DNA from: JAXGZG01 sp040771825
Lineage (GTDB): Bacteria; Bacillota; Sulfobacillia; Fermentithermobacillales; Fermentithermobacillaceae
Direction: 5' to 3'
NCBI GenBank assembly: GCA_040771825.1
Contig: JAXGZG010000005.1
Location: 234,061 to 298,060, forward strand
DNA length: 64,000 nt
Under the pieces are notes generated by a model. The model made no database searches. It was not told the origin of the DNA and was given only the letters and a program-made list of their open reading frames with translations. Numbering within the stretch: position 1 is the first letter of the stretch; each line of letters starts with the position of its first letter. Positions 26,251-34,974 of the stretch are shown in pieces. The position numbers and the translations under genes are program-made.

Positions 26251-27918
26251 ATGCCAAAAACTTCTTCCAGGTATCTAAAATACGAGGAAATCGTGGCTTT
26301 CCTCAATGAGACGCAGAAGGACTATCCTAATTTGGTCGAGATTCAGAGCATAGGAAAGTCATTTCAGGGAAGAGACATTCCCGTCTGCATCATTACCCAC
26401 AAGCCCTCAGGCGACCATTGGACCAAGCCCGCCATGTACATAGACGGCAACCATCACGCGGGCGAGGTTACAGGCTCGGCAGTGTGCCTTTATACTATCG
26501 AATACCTGTGCGAGAACTACCCTAAAGACCCAGTGGTCAAGGACCTTCTAGACAACCGCGCTTTCTACATCATACCTAGAGTCACCCCTGATGGCGCTGA
26601 GTTGTACCTCACGACCCCCTACACGCTGCGTTCGAGCGTCCGGCCCTATCCTGACGAGGACCTGGGCGAAGGACTGGTCCCGGAAGACATCGACGGAGAC
26701 GGCCTGATACTCCAGATGCGCTGGAGGGACCCAGCGGGTCAGTGGAAGGTGTCTGAGAAAGACCCTCGTGTCATGGCAAAGCGAAAGCCGGGCGAAATCG
26801 GCGGAGAGTATTACCGCCTTGTCACAGAGGGCGTTTTCCGATCATGGGATGGCGTAGAGGTCAAACAGGCCCGACCCAGGTGGGGATTGGACCTGAACCG
26901 TAATTACCCGGGGAACTGGCATCCTGCCAACCGGCAGACAGGGCCCGGGCCCTTCCCCTTCTCGGAACCTGAAACCAGAGCGATAGGCGACTTCTTCCGC
27001 ACCCACCCCAACATAGCCATGGCCCTTTCCCACCACACATACGGCGGCGACATCCTTCGTCCTCGGACAGCAGGGCCGGACAGAGACATGAATCCCGGGG
27101 ATCTCAGGATGCTTCAAGCCATTGGCAGAAGGGGCCACGAGATAACCGGCTATCCGTGTGTATCGATTTTCGAGGGTTTTACCATGGACCAAAGGCGGCC
27201 TTCTACAGGAAGCTTCCTAGACTTCACTTACGATGTCATGGGAATCATGACCTTCGCCGTGGAGCTTTGGGACCTAAACGGGAGGGCAGGGATCCCAAAA
27301 AGGGATCTCAAGAGCCGGCTAAACCTCTCAGAAGACCTGCAAGAAGAAGACGACATCAAAATACTGCAGTTTGTGGACAAGGAGCTTGCAGGCGAAGGCT
27401 GGCATCAGTGGAAAGCCTTCAACCACCCTCAGTTGGGCCAAGTTGAACTAGGCGGCATTGACCCGAAGTTCCTTCGCCAGAACGCTCCCCCCAAGCTTTT
27501 GACCCAAGAGTGCCACAAGAACACTGTCTTCTCCATCATGCTGGCAGGGACACTTCCCAGGCTCATTACTAAGGCAATGACCTGCACCAAACTTGGGGAA
27601 GACCAATACGAGTTCTCTTTTGCCGTGAAGAACGTGGGATACCTGCCGACGTCATCCAGTGCTCAAGCGCAGACAGTAGGATCTGTAGGTCCTCTCAAGA
27701 TGAGGGTGAGACTGGAACCGGGAGTGTCTCTAGTGGCCGGCAAGGAATACGAGGAGTTTGCCCATCTTCAGGGTTGGGGAGCAGGGGCATTCGGGCTGGA
27801 GAAGAAAGTGCAACTTGTGTTGAGAGCCGCCAATAGCCAAAGCGGGGCCAAATTGGCTCTGGTAAGTGTAGAGTCCCAAAAAGCAGGCACAGTAAAGGTG
27901 GAAGTCTCAGTTCCGTAA
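26251..27918 (+). CDS. M14 family zinc carboxypeptidase (copy 2)
   Basis: Protein of 555 aa, paralogous to the gene at 22427-24109 along its full length. The zinc motif is in DGNHHAGEVTG, the third ligand in LSHHTYGG, the RNY/N substrate region in LDLNRNYPGNW, and the catalytic Glu in FAVELWDLNG. The C-terminal beta-domain again begins FNHPQLGQVELGG. ATG start with AGAGAGGG upstream. It ends just before a perfect 12-bp terminator hairpin and is a single-gene unit. No signal peptide was seen. Confidence 0.92.
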   Translation: MPKTSSRYLKYEEIVAFLNETQKDYPNLVEIQSIGKSFQGRDIPVCIITHKPSGDHWTKPAMYIDGNHHAGEVTGSAVCLYTIEYLCENYPKDPVVKDLLDNRAFYIIPRVTPDGAELYLTTPYTLRSSVRPYPDEDLGEGLVPEDIDGDGLILQMRWRDPAGQWKVSEKDPRVMAKRKPGEIGGEYYRLVTEGVFRSWDGVEVKQARPRWGLDLNRNYPGNWHPANRQTGPGPFPFSEPETRAIGDFFRTHPNIAMALSHHTYGGDILRPRTAGPDRDMNPGDLRMLQAIGRRGHEITGYPCVSIFEGFTMDQRRPSTGSFLDFTYDVMGIMTFAVELWDLNGRAGIPKRDLKSRLNLSEDLQEEDDIKILQFVDKELAGEGWHQWKAFNHPQLGQVELGGIDPKFLRQNAPPKLLTQECHKNTVFSIMLAGTLPRLITKAMTCTKLGEDQYEFSFAVKNVGYLPTSSSAQAQTVGSVGPLKMRVRLEPGVSLVAGKEYEEFAHLQGWGAGAFGLEKKVQLVLRAANSQSGAKLALVSVESQKAGTVKVEVSVP

Positions 27919-27955
27919 GACTCTGCTTTGATGAAGCCCTACAGGTGCCGACAAT

Positions 27956-27995
27956 ATCCGCCCTCTTGGAGAACAGAAAGAGGGCGGATTTGCTA
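27956..27995 (+). terminator. Rho-independent terminator of M14 copy 2
   Basis: ATCCGCCCTCTT, a 10-base loop, and AAGAGGGCGGAT form a perfect 12-bp stem followed by TTGCTATTCT. It ends the M14 peptidase transcript; the convergent HAD gene stops a few bases further on and may use it too. Confidence 0.85.
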
Positions 27996-28007
27996 TTCTA
28001 TTCCTCT

Positions 28008-28727
28008 TCACCGCAAGCTTTCAAGGAAACTGGGGAAATCCTGAAGCCGCCCTCGATAATCGGGTTCCAAACCGCCGCCACGGTCGATGACGTGATCCTC
28101 CACCAAGTAAGTCTTCATCCCCAACCGTTTGGCCACCATGTCTTCATCGACGTCGTTACCTACCATAATCGAAGACTTGGGATCCAAGCCGGCGATCTTA
28201 ACGATCTCCATGTAATACTCCAGATTAGGCTTGCAGAAATGCATGATCTCCAAAGTCGTGACGAGGCGCCACGGAAAACCCTCAACGCCGCACCACTTCA
28301 TGCGCTCCCTAATGGCGCATTCAGGGAACATGGGGTTGGTGGCCAAGACAATATCGTACCCGGCAGACAGGCATTTCTCCACAACATCTGCCGCCCCATC
28401 CCCAGAAGGCACAAACCTTTTGAGTTTTGGAAACTCCTCCCGGTAGAACGCAAGAAAATTGGGCCATATCTCGTCCCAAGGTTTCCCCACCAACGGTTCA
28501 AACGCTTCTCGGAACGCATCCAAGTTGGACACCGACGGGTCAAGATTGGCCACCATGGCCCCTGTGGCTGTCATTATGGCCTTTGCCATCTTATTGGGGT
28601 CCACCGAGTCTTCGAAGTATAAACCAACCTCGGTTAGATAGCCTTTCAGGAAAAAGTCAATGTCGATAGGCAAAAGCGTTCCATCTAGGTCAAAAAGGAT
28701 TGTGCCCTTGTGCTCCGGTGAAATCAC
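28008..28727 (-). CDS. HAD-superfamily hydrolase
   Basis: Protein of 239 aa. Motif I is ILFDLDGTLLP, with the nucleophile Asp; motif II is ATNP (S/T) near residue 110; motif IV is VGNDVDEDM. The cap is helical (type I). HAD phosphatases act on phosphate esters of sugars, nucleotides or phosphoglycolate; substrate unknown. GTG start with AGGGGGAT upstream. It shares its strand with the amidohydrolase upstream, separated by about 120 bases with a hairpin. Confidence 0.88.
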   Translation of the reverse strand: MISPEHKGTILFDLDGTLLPIDIDFFLKGYLTEVGLYFEDSVDPNKMAKAIMTATGAMVANLDPSVSNLDAFREAFEPLVGKPWDEIWPNFLAFYREEFPKLKRFVPSGDGAADVVEKCLSAGYDIVLATNPMFPECAIRERMKWCGVEGFPWRLVTTLEIMHFCKPNLEYYMEIVKIAGLDPKSSIMVGNDVDEDMVAKRLGMKTYLVEDHVIDRGGGLEPDYRGRLQDFPSFLESLR

Positions 28728-28792
28728 TTAGAAATCCCCCTCTGTACATCACCTTCACCCTCTTTGGTATCAGATTGTCTCCTAACGGGCAA

Positions 28793-28822
28793 GGCAGGAG
28801 AGAGCCGGGGCTTTCTCCTGCC
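28793..28822 (-). terminator. Hairpin after the amidohydrolase gene
   Basis: GGCAGGAGA ... TCTCCTGCC (9 bp) with an inner AGCC/GGCT stem makes one long hairpin 25 bases after the amidohydrolase stop on the minus strand. There is no clear T-tract. Confidence 0.6.
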
Positions 28823-28846
28823 GAGTGCGAATTTCTTGGCTCAATT

Positions 28847-30013
28847 CTAGTGGCATGGCGCCGGGAGATCGTCCCTTTTGTGAACCATCTCTCCGTCAAT
28901 AAACACCTTCTCGGCCACTGTCATGGTGCAGAAGGGATGGCCGCTCCAGATTACAACGTCTGCGTCTTTGCCTGGCTCGAGGCTGCCAACCCTATCGGCT
29001 ATCCCCAGGATCTCAGCGGGGTTGATGGTGATGGCTTTTAGAGCCTCAACAGGGCACATGCCCTCCCTGACGGCCAACGCCGCGTGCAAAGCCAGCCATT
29101 TGGTTCCCGAACTGGTATCGCATTGGATGGCCACTTTGAGGCCTGCTTTAGCAAGTATCCCAGGGTTCTTTAGGGTCGTGTTGATAATCTCCATCTTGCC
29201 CCTGCTCATAAGAAGCGGGCCCACGGTTGCTCTAACGTTCTTAGCTGCCAGGATATCGGCTATCATGAATCCTTCGGTGCAGTGCTCGATAATGTAGTCC
29301 ACGCCGAACTCCTCGAGCACCCTAATGGCGGTCATGATGTCATCTGCCCTATGAGCGTGGATACGGGCCTTCATCTCGCCCTTAAGCACCTTGGCTAGGG
29401 CCTCCAATTTCAGATCGCGATCAGGGGGATTCCCTTTCCCGACTTTGTCTAGGTAGTTTTTGGCCTTCAAAAGGGACTCCCTTAACACGGCGGCGTTACC
29501 CATTCTGGTCTTTGGGAGCTTCTTCTGCATGTCACCGTAAACCCTCTTGGGATTCTCGCCCAGTGCCATCTTCATGCCCTCGGTACCGGGAATTACCATC
29601 TCCTCGGCGATCTTGCCTCTTAGTTTCATGGCAAACCCCGTACCGCCTATGATGTTGGCGCTTCCGGGCCCCGTGTAAACACAAGTTACGCCGCCTGCCA
29701 CAACGTCGGGGATTGCGGGGTCTTGAGGGTTGAGAGAGTCTATGCCGCGCAACTGCGCAGTGTTCGGATCGGAAGTTTCATTGCCGTCAGCAGTCGCCCA
29801 AACAGAAGGCTCGCCAAACACGGCTAGATGGCTATGGGCGTCTATGAGCCCGGGAGTAACCACTTTGCCCTTGGCGTCAATTATCTCGGCTCCAGAAGGC
29901 ACTTCAACTCCTTTTCCGCAAGCCACTATCTTGCCGCCCTCAATGAGCACCACTCCGTCTTCGACAACATCTCCGGTACCCGTGTAAACCTTTCCGTTGA
30001 CTATAGCGATCAT
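28847..30013 (-). CDS. Amidohydrolase family protein (imidazolonepropionase-like)
   Basis: Protein of 388 aa with the amidohydrolase TIM-barrel pattern: an N-terminal beta-cap with IVNGKVYTGTG and GKIVACGK, then the metal-binding H-x-H in TPGLIDAHSHL (residue about 57), further metal ligands in RIHAHRADD and IIEHCTEG, and a terminal beta-cap ending ILGIADRVGSLEPGKDADVVIWSG. This subtype is often labelled imidazolonepropionase-like or prolidase/isoaspartyl-like; the exact substrate is not known. ATG start with GGAAGGAG. It sits within a stretch of peptidase genes, so a dipeptide or amino-acid derivative is likely. Confidence 0.88.
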   Translation of the reverse strand: MIAIVNGKVYTGTGDVVEDGVVLIEGGKIVACGKGVEVPSGAEIIDAKGKVVTPGLIDAHSHLAVFGEPSVWATADGNETSDPNTAQLRGIDSLNPQDPAIPDVVAGGVTCVYTGPGSANIIGGTGFAMKLRGKIAEEMVIPGTEGMKMALGENPKRVYGDMQKKLPKTRMGNAAVLRESLLKAKNYLDKVGKGNPPDRDLKLEALAKVLKGEMKARIHAHRADDIMTAIRVLEEFGVDYIIEHCTEGFMIADILAAKNVRATVGPLLMSRGKMEIINTTLKNPGILAKAGLKVAIQCDTSSGTKWLALHAALAVREGMCPVEALKAITINPAEILGIADRVGSLEPGKDADVVIWSGHPFCTMTVAEKVFIDGEMVHKRDDLPAPCH

Positions 30014-30113
30014 CTACGACACTCCTTCCCGCCCTCGGCTGGATTTTTGGGGCTCTCCCCTGGTGCTTCTGTTCGATAGGCGAAAGATCCTGCCGCGAAA
30101 CCGGATGGACATG

Positions 30114-30119
30114 TATAAT
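30114..30119 (+). promoter_or_regulatory. Putative -10 of the AEC transporter gene
   Basis: A perfect TATAAT lies about 70 bases before the chosen start. The -35 region (TGCCGC) is weak. Confidence 0.4.
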
Positions 30120-30190
30120 GGATAGTGACTTGCCACGCTAAGGAAACGCTCTTGGTTGATCGTGGCTCAACATGCGGGAAGGTGACCGAT

Positions 30191-31087
30191 TTGCCTCTAG
30201 ACGCTGTACTACCGGCGTTTCTGATCGCTTTGGTGGGATACGTGGCAGGCCACAAGCTAAACCTAGATGTGGGGACTCTATCCCGGATCTGTCTCTACAT
30301 CCTCACACCTTCACTGGCCTTCAACTCACTGGCGACTTCCCAAATTCCTTTGGGCGACGCTTGGCGCCTTGGGATTGGGGGACTTCTTATGCCCTTTGTC
30401 TTCTTGGGAGCATTTACTCTCTTGGCAAGGGCACTTAGATGGGATCAAGCGCTATCTAGAGCCATGAGCCTTCCGGCCCTGTTCGCTAACGCCGGCAACT
30501 ATGGCCTTCCGGTTCTGCTATTCGCCTTCGGACAAGAAGGCATGGACCTGGGGGTCATCGTCATGGGCACTCAGACCATCCTCATGAGCACTCTGGGCGT
30601 TTACCTGGCTGCTTCAAGCAACATGGACCCAAAGAAAGCTCTGGGACAGATCTTCCGCATGCCATCCATATACGCCATGACCTTGGGCATCCTGGTAAAG
30701 GCCCTGAACATTACCATACCCACTATCTTGGGTAGACCCATAGGGCTCTTGGCTGGGGCAACGGTTCCTGTGTACTTGATGGTCCTAGGGCTTCAGCTTG
30801 TGGGGGTAAAAGGCGAACTTTCGGCTGGCGTGACCTCAGCCGTGGTCTCGTTTAGACTGGTCGTTGCCCCGATTCTAGCCGGATTTGTTGGATACGCTCT
30901 CGGGCTCAGAGGCCTGCCCCTTAAGGTGCTTACTCTTGAGCAGGCGATGCCTTCGGCGGTCAACGTCACTATCCTAGCCAACGAGTTTAACGCTAACCCA
31001 AAAGGCGTCTCAAGAATCACCCTTATGAGCACCATGGGAAGCGTTGTGACCCTTACCATCTGGATCATGTTGATTCGAAGTCTCTAG
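30191..31087 (+). CDS. AEC family transporter (auxin efflux carrier-like)
   Basis: Membrane protein of about 298 aa with ten hydrophobic segments in two inverted halves. The start DAVLPAFLIALVGYVAGH and the 'FANAGNYGLP' motif (residue about 100) are typical of the AEC family (malonate, malate or 2-oxoacid carriers in bacteria). The second half ends LEQAMPSAVNVTILANEFN, the usual conserved Asn/Pro helix break. TTG 30191 is taken since AAGGTGA lies 4 bases upstream; in-frame starts reach back to 30125. It precedes an M20 peptidase by about 20 bases, so substrate may be linked to that enzyme. Confidence 0.85.
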   Translation: MPLDAVLPAFLIALVGYVAGHKLNLDVGTLSRICLYILTPSLAFNSLATSQIPLGDAWRLGIGGLLMPFVFLGAFTLLARALRWDQALSRAMSLPALFANAGNYGLPVLLFAFGQEGMDLGVIVMGTQTILMSTLGVYLAASSNMDPKKALGQIFRMPSIYAMTLGILVKALNITIPTILGRPIGLLAGATVPVYLMVLGLQLVGVKGELSAGVTSAVVSFRLVVAPILAGFVGYALGLRGLPLKVLTLEQAMPSAVNVTILANEFNANPKGVSRITLMSTMGSVVTLTIWIMLIRSL

Positions 31088-31108
31088 CATTTCATGGAGG
31101 GAACCGGA

Positions 31109-32251
31109 ATGGCCAAAGATGTACAAAAGCGAATACTTGGGCACCTAAACGACCGTCAGGATGAGATGGTCGGAACCCTTGCGGACTTGGTCAACATGGA
31201 TTCGCCCAGCACTGACAAAGCCCGCATGGACGCATTCTCGTCTCGTCTAGCCGAGATGTGGCAACAAGTGGGAGCGTCAGTCAGAGTCATCCCCCAAGAA
31301 GCCACAGGAAACCATCTCCGGGTCCATTGGGGTGATGGTGATGAACGCATCCTGGTCCTGTGCCACATGGATACGGTGTGGTCATGGGGCGAAGCCTTGA
31401 AACGCCCATTCAGGATAGAAGGCGGCAAGGCCTACGGTCCCGGTGCTTACGACATGAAAGCGGGGATAGTCCAAGCCCTCTTCGCCGTGAAGGCTCTGAG
31501 AGACCTTGGCTTGAAACCTGCCAAAAGGGTCGTAATACTGCACAACTCCGATGAGGAAATTGGCTCGCCTTCTTCCCGCCATCTTATTGAGGAAGAAGCC
31601 AAGGAATCCGCAGCGGTCTTGGTCCTTGAGCCAGCGGCTCAGGGGGGTGCCCTCAAAACCTGGCGCAAAGGAGTTGGCATGTTCCAGGTCACTATCAAGG
31701 GCAAAGCCTCCCACGCAGGAGCTGACTACGAGAAAGGCGCCTCAGCCATTTTGGAGGCGGCCCACCTGATTACATACTTGCATGGCCTAACGGACCTGGA
31801 AGAAGGCACTACGGTAAACGTGGGAACATTGCGGGCCGGAACTCGCCCTAATGTAGTTGCCGACCAGGCTTTCCTGGAAGTTGATCTGAGGGTAAAGACT
31901 ATGGAAGCCGCCTCTCGGGTGGTACCTAAGATCCTGGGCGTCCGCCCTGTTGACCCTCGGGTGACAATAACCGTTGAAGGCGGGTTGAACCGCCCTCCCA
32001 TGGAGCGCAACTCAAGAAACCTTGGCCTTTACCAGGTTGCGAAGTCGATAGGGGAATCTATGGGAATGGAACTCATTGAATCCGGCACAGGCGGTGGAAG
32101 CGACGGCAATTTCACATCGGCGCTAGGGATCCCGACTCTCGACGGTCTGGGTCCCGTAGGCGATAACGCTCACTCAATTGACGAATACCTACTGGCTAGG
32201 AGCTTACCCGAAAGGGCTTCAGTTGTCGCTGGACTATTCCTGAATCTCTAG
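31109..32251 (+). CDS. M20 family metallopeptidase (carboxypeptidase G2-like)
   Basis: About 380 aa. Metal ligands match M20A: H and D in LCHMDTVW, bridging D in GPGAYDMKAG, E in the NSDEEIGS pair (catalytic Glu next to a metal Glu), another ligand in LVLEPA, and C-terminal H in DNAHSIDEY. The bacterial dimerisation domain (residues about 190-295) is present. This subfamily removes C-terminal glutamate or acyl-amino acids. ATG 31109 has GGAGGG 8 bases upstream; an earlier ATG at 31094 lies on the ribosome binding site itself. It is placed just after an AEC carrier. Confidence 0.9.
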   Translation: MAKDVQKRILGHLNDRQDEMVGTLADLVNMDSPSTDKARMDAFSSRLAEMWQQVGASVRVIPQEATGNHLRVHWGDGDERILVLCHMDTVWSWGEALKRPFRIEGGKAYGPGAYDMKAGIVQALFAVKALRDLGLKPAKRVVILHNSDEEIGSPSSRHLIEEEAKESAAVLVLEPAAQGGALKTWRKGVGMFQVTIKGKASHAGADYEKGASAILEAAHLITYLHGLTDLEEGTTVNVGTLRAGTRPNVVADQAFLEVDLRVKTMEAASRVVPKILGVRPVDPRVTITVEGGLNRPPMERNSRNLGLYQVAKSIGESMGMELIESGTGGGSDGNFTSALGIPTLDGLGPVGDNAHSIDEYLLARSLPERASVVAGLFLNL

Positions 32252-32289
32252 ATCTTCCCGGGGAAATACGAAGCGAAAGGAGCATACTC

Positions 32290-32994
32290 GTGAGGCTTCT
32301 CTCGGATATGGCCAGGAATATCTGGCAATCCGCTCAGAACGTACTGCCAATCGTCTTGGTTCTCATTGCCCTTCAGACCCTGGTGCTCAGGCGTCCCATA
32401 CCCAACGGACGCACAGTAGGCCTTGGAATTGTGTTTATCATAATCGGGCTTTTTGTTTTCCTGACCGGAGTCACCATGAGTCTTCTGCCCTTAGGCAGCG
32501 AAGTCGGGCGCACTCTCGTCACTCTAGATAGCAAGGTTCTTATTTTGGCATTAGCCTTCATAGTAGGCTATGCATCAACCCTAGTGGAACCGGGGCTCAA
32601 AAGCATCGCCGGCGAGGTAGAAGAGGTATCGGTGGGAGTCATACGCCAGTCCACGCTGATTCACACGGTGGCCTTAGGTGTGGGAATCGGAATGGTCATA
32701 GGCATGTTTAAGATTCTAAATGGCATATCCAGCGCCAAAGTGGTTGTTCCCATACTGCTCCTATCCGCAATATTGGTGGCCTTTGCGCCCGAGGAATTCG
32801 TGGGGATCGCCTTCGACTGCGCAAGCGCCACCACAGGCCCTGTCAACGTCCCAATCAACATGGCAATAGGGATCGGCCTCTCTCAAATGGTAAAAGGCGC
32901 AGACCCTTTGATGCAGGGCTTTGGGGTAGTGGGGCTTACTTCCCTTGGCCCAGTCCTGTCAGTTCTCGTGTTAGGAATAATCAGGGGACGCTAA
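32290..32994 (+). CDS. DUF1538 membrane protein
   Basis: Protein of 234 aa with about seven hydrophobic segments. The start NVLPIVLVLIALQTLVLRR and the block TGVTMSLLPLGSEVGRTL are the conserved features of DUF1538, a predicted permease of unknown substrate. GTG 32290 with AAAGGAG upstream. In genomes known to me, this family is often present as two copies or as a fused double-length protein; here only one 234-aa copy is seen, followed after 28 bases by a PII-like gene. The close spacing implies a transporter-regulator pair. Confidence 0.85.
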   Translation: MRLLSDMARNIWQSAQNVLPIVLVLIALQTLVLRRPIPNGRTVGLGIVFIIIGLFVFLTGVTMSLLPLGSEVGRTLVTLDSKVLILALAFIVGYASTLVEPGLKSIAGEVEEVSVGVIRQSTLIHTVALGVGIGMVIGMFKILNGISSAKVVVPILLLSAILVAFAPEEFVGIAFDCASATTGPVNVPINMAIGIGLSQMVKGADPLMQGFGVVGLTSLGPVLSVLVLGIIRGR

Positions 32995-33022
32995 GTACGA
33001 AAGCCAAGGAGGACTGGGGCAT

Positions 33023-33343
33023 ATGATCGAAATGTGGGCAATTGTGGCTATAGTTGAAAGAGGAATGGCGGACCAGGTGGTTAAGAAAGCCAAAGCCAGC
33101 GGAGCTCGAGGGGCTACGGTCTTCTATGGGCGCGGGACCGGACAGGACGAGTTCAAGAGATTCTTCCGCCATCTGGAAGTCGAGTCATCTAAAGAAATTA
33201 TCTTGATAATCGCCGGCGAACCCGAACGCCAGAGCATAATGGACACAATAGTGGACGCTGCCAAGCTGAGCCAGCCCGGAAAAGGTATTGTCTTCACCAT
33301 TCCGGTCACTAACCTAGTTGGCCTAGAATTCCGAACCCCCTAG
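33023..33343 (+). CDS. PII-like (GlnB-type) regulatory protein
   Basis: Protein of 106 aa with the ferredoxin-like fold of PII: WAIVAIVERGMADQVVKKAK, GARGATVFYGRG (T-loop entry), EIILIIAGEP and a C-terminal strand. The T-loop is long, and the ATP-binding GxxGxGxI motif is less clear than in GlnB. It directly follows the DUF1538 permease, with a PII-like role in binding nucleotides and gating transport, as GlnK does with AmtB; that function is inferred. There is no nitrogen-fixation context. Confidence 0.78.
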   Translation: MIEMWAIVAIVERGMADQVVKKAKASGARGATVFYGRGTGQDEFKRFFRHLEVESSKEIILIIAGEPERQSIMDTIVDAAKLSQPGKGIVFTIPVTNLVGLEFRTP

Positions 33344-33369
33344 ATTCCTGCCAGCGCCGTGCCTATGCC

Positions 33370-34182
33370 CTACGCTCTAGAAAGGGCTATCATGGCCCGT
33401 AATCCTTTGAAAGCCATAAGGTAGTCGTTGGCCGTGAATTTGAGGGTAGTCGGGTCAATAACCTCAGCATAAGGCATGCGGGCCGCGTTTTCGGCCAGCC
33501 CCGAGTCTTTGAACTGGATCTGGAAAGTCACGGGAGACTCAGGCAGAAACACCTTGGCGCTCTTCAGATCACACAAAGCTTCCTGGGTCTTATCTTCGAT
33601 GAGAGCCCTAGCCGCATCGGGCGTCAGGCATCTCGCCGATTGGCGAGTCACCGCCCATTTGACCGTGGCTGTCCTAACGTGGGGGAGACATGCGCGCGCT
33701 TCCAAAGACACGTTGTCGTCTCCTGTCACCAGTACCACGGGTACCCCGTAAAACCCTGCTATCCCGGCGTTTATCCCGGTCTCCCCTAACGGCACATTGT
33801 TAACCCAGACGTTAGCTACGCTTCCCCCGGATATGGTGTGACTCAAAACACCCGAAGTCCCCATCCTCGAGTGATACCCGACGAAAATCGCGGCCTGAAA
33901 CCCAGCATCGATACCTTGCATCATAGAGAGGGGTTTCGGAGCCCCGGTGATAAGTGTGGCCCCAGGGTGGAGCTTCTCAATGAGGATATTGGTCATAGGT
34001 CCGTGAGAGTCGTTGACTGCCACTTCTGTTGCGCCCGCCTTGAATGCCCCCGAAATCGCGGCGTTTACTTCCCCTGTCATCAGCTCCCTGGCCCGTCCGT
34101 AGTCCTTGCCTTCGGGTGACGTCTGAATAGCTGCCACAACTCCAGAAATCCCCTCGATATCGCAGGATATGAACACTCTCAT
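33370..34182 (-). CDS. dppA: M55 family D-aminopeptidase (DppA-like)
   Basis: Protein of 270 aa, the usual DppA length. Zinc ligands: D and E in SCDIEGISG (residues about 7-11), H in VNDSHGPM (about 59), H in VGYHSRMG (about 103), and E in LGETGINAG. DppA of Bacillus releases D-amino acids from D-Ala-D-Ala-type dipeptides as a decameric cytosolic enzyme, mostly during adaptation to nutrient limitation. It is convergent to the DUF1538/PII pair and has no terminator in between. Close neighbours are other peptidases. Confidence 0.9.
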   Translation of the reverse strand: MRVFISCDIEGISGVVAAIQTSPEGKDYGRARELMTGEVNAAISGAFKAGATEVAVNDSHGPMTNILIEKLHPGATLITGAPKPLSMMQGIDAGFQAAIFVGYHSRMGTSGVLSHTISGGSVANVWVNNVPLGETGINAGIAGFYGVPVVLVTGDDNVSLEARACLPHVRTATVKWAVTRQSARCLTPDAARALIEDKTQEALCDLKSAKVFLPESPVTFQIQFKDSGLAENAARMPYAEVIDPTTLKFTANDYLMAFKGLRAMIALSRA

Positions 34183-34372
34183 GGGTTACACTCCTCTTGC
34201 CGTACGTCTTTTTTTACATCTCTTGATGGCTCTTTGCGTCTACAGGGCATGAACTTCCACACTTGGGGGCCGGAATCCTCCGCCCTAAGCCGTTGCTTGG
34301 GCGCTGGCAGCACCCCCTCTGCAGGAACTGGCACCCTGCCATAGAATAACTCTAGGGGTTGGAGGGATGCAT

Positions 34373-34891
34373 GTGAACGCGAGCCAGCGGCGGACTCTCG
34401 TAGTACGCCTATTGCAATCTAGCACCACACCCATTACAGGAGGATACTTAGCGGCGAAACTTGGCGTTACCCGCCAGGTAGTAGTCCAAGATATAGCCGT
34501 GCTCAGGGCGTCTGGCGCCAGTATCGTGGCGACTCCCCGCGGTTATACTTTGATGCCAGAAGTCAGGGCGCCTGGAGTCACGAAGCTAATAGCAGTCAAA
34601 CATCAAGTGACGGAAACCAGAGAAGAGCTTTATTCTGCAGTTGATCTAGGCCTGGAAGTAGTTGACGTAATCGTGGATCATCCGGTTTACGGTCAATTGA
34701 CGGGCCAGCTGTGCCTTTCGAACCGCCAAGATGTTGACCAGTTCCTACGGGTCATTGAGACCACAGGAGCCGGGCTTCTGTCATCTCTCACCGATGGAGT
34801 GCATCTCCACACTGTTAGGGGAAGAAACAAATCTGCACTAGACGCGCTGGAAAGGGTCTTGGCCGAAAGAGGTTTCCTGCTGACCGAATGA
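34373..34891 (+). CDS. niaR: NiaR-type transcriptional repressor (HTH_11 + 3H domain)
   Basis: About 172 aa. Residues 1-60 carry a winged helix-turn-helix (PITGGYLAAKLGVTRQVVVQDIAVLRASG, starting around residue 17). The second domain has the three conserved His of the 3H family: VKH, DHPVYG and DGVHLHT. NiaR represses NAD salvage and niacin transport genes when nicotinate binds. Start: GTG 34373 with GGAGGG 6 bases upstream is better placed than ATG 34367, which adjoins that site. A probable niacin transporter (niaX) lies 0.8 kb downstream, with a palindrome at its promoter. Confidence 0.88.
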   Translation: MNASQRRTLVVRLLQSSTTPITGGYLAAKLGVTRQVVVQDIAVLRASGASIVATPRGYTLMPEVRAPGVTKLIAVKHQVTETREELYSAVDLGLEVVDVIVDHPVYGQLTGQLCLSNRQDVDQFLRVIETTGAGLLSSLTDGVHLHTVRGRNKSALDALERVLAERGFLLTE

Positions 34892-34961
34892 TGTCCTCCC
34901 CAAGGAGTCTAGGCTCATTCAATCTTTCCACAAGTTTACTAGTGAAAAGACCTGCTTAGGA

Positions 34962-34970
34962 TGCTATACT
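34962..34970 (+). promoter_or_regulatory. Extended -10 promoter of the sleB-like gene
   Basis: TGCTATACT is an extended -10 (TGn plus TATACT). Transcription would begin near 34977, at the 5' edge of the c-di-AMP riboswitch. Confidence 0.55.
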
Positions 34971-34974
34971 CCTA

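Noticed and set aside
34183..34370. A riboswitch or operator in the niaR leader
   Set aside because: A GCCCTAAGC/GCTTGGGC stem and some GC-rich repeats are visible, but they match no riboswitch class I can recognise and no NiaR-like palindrome.
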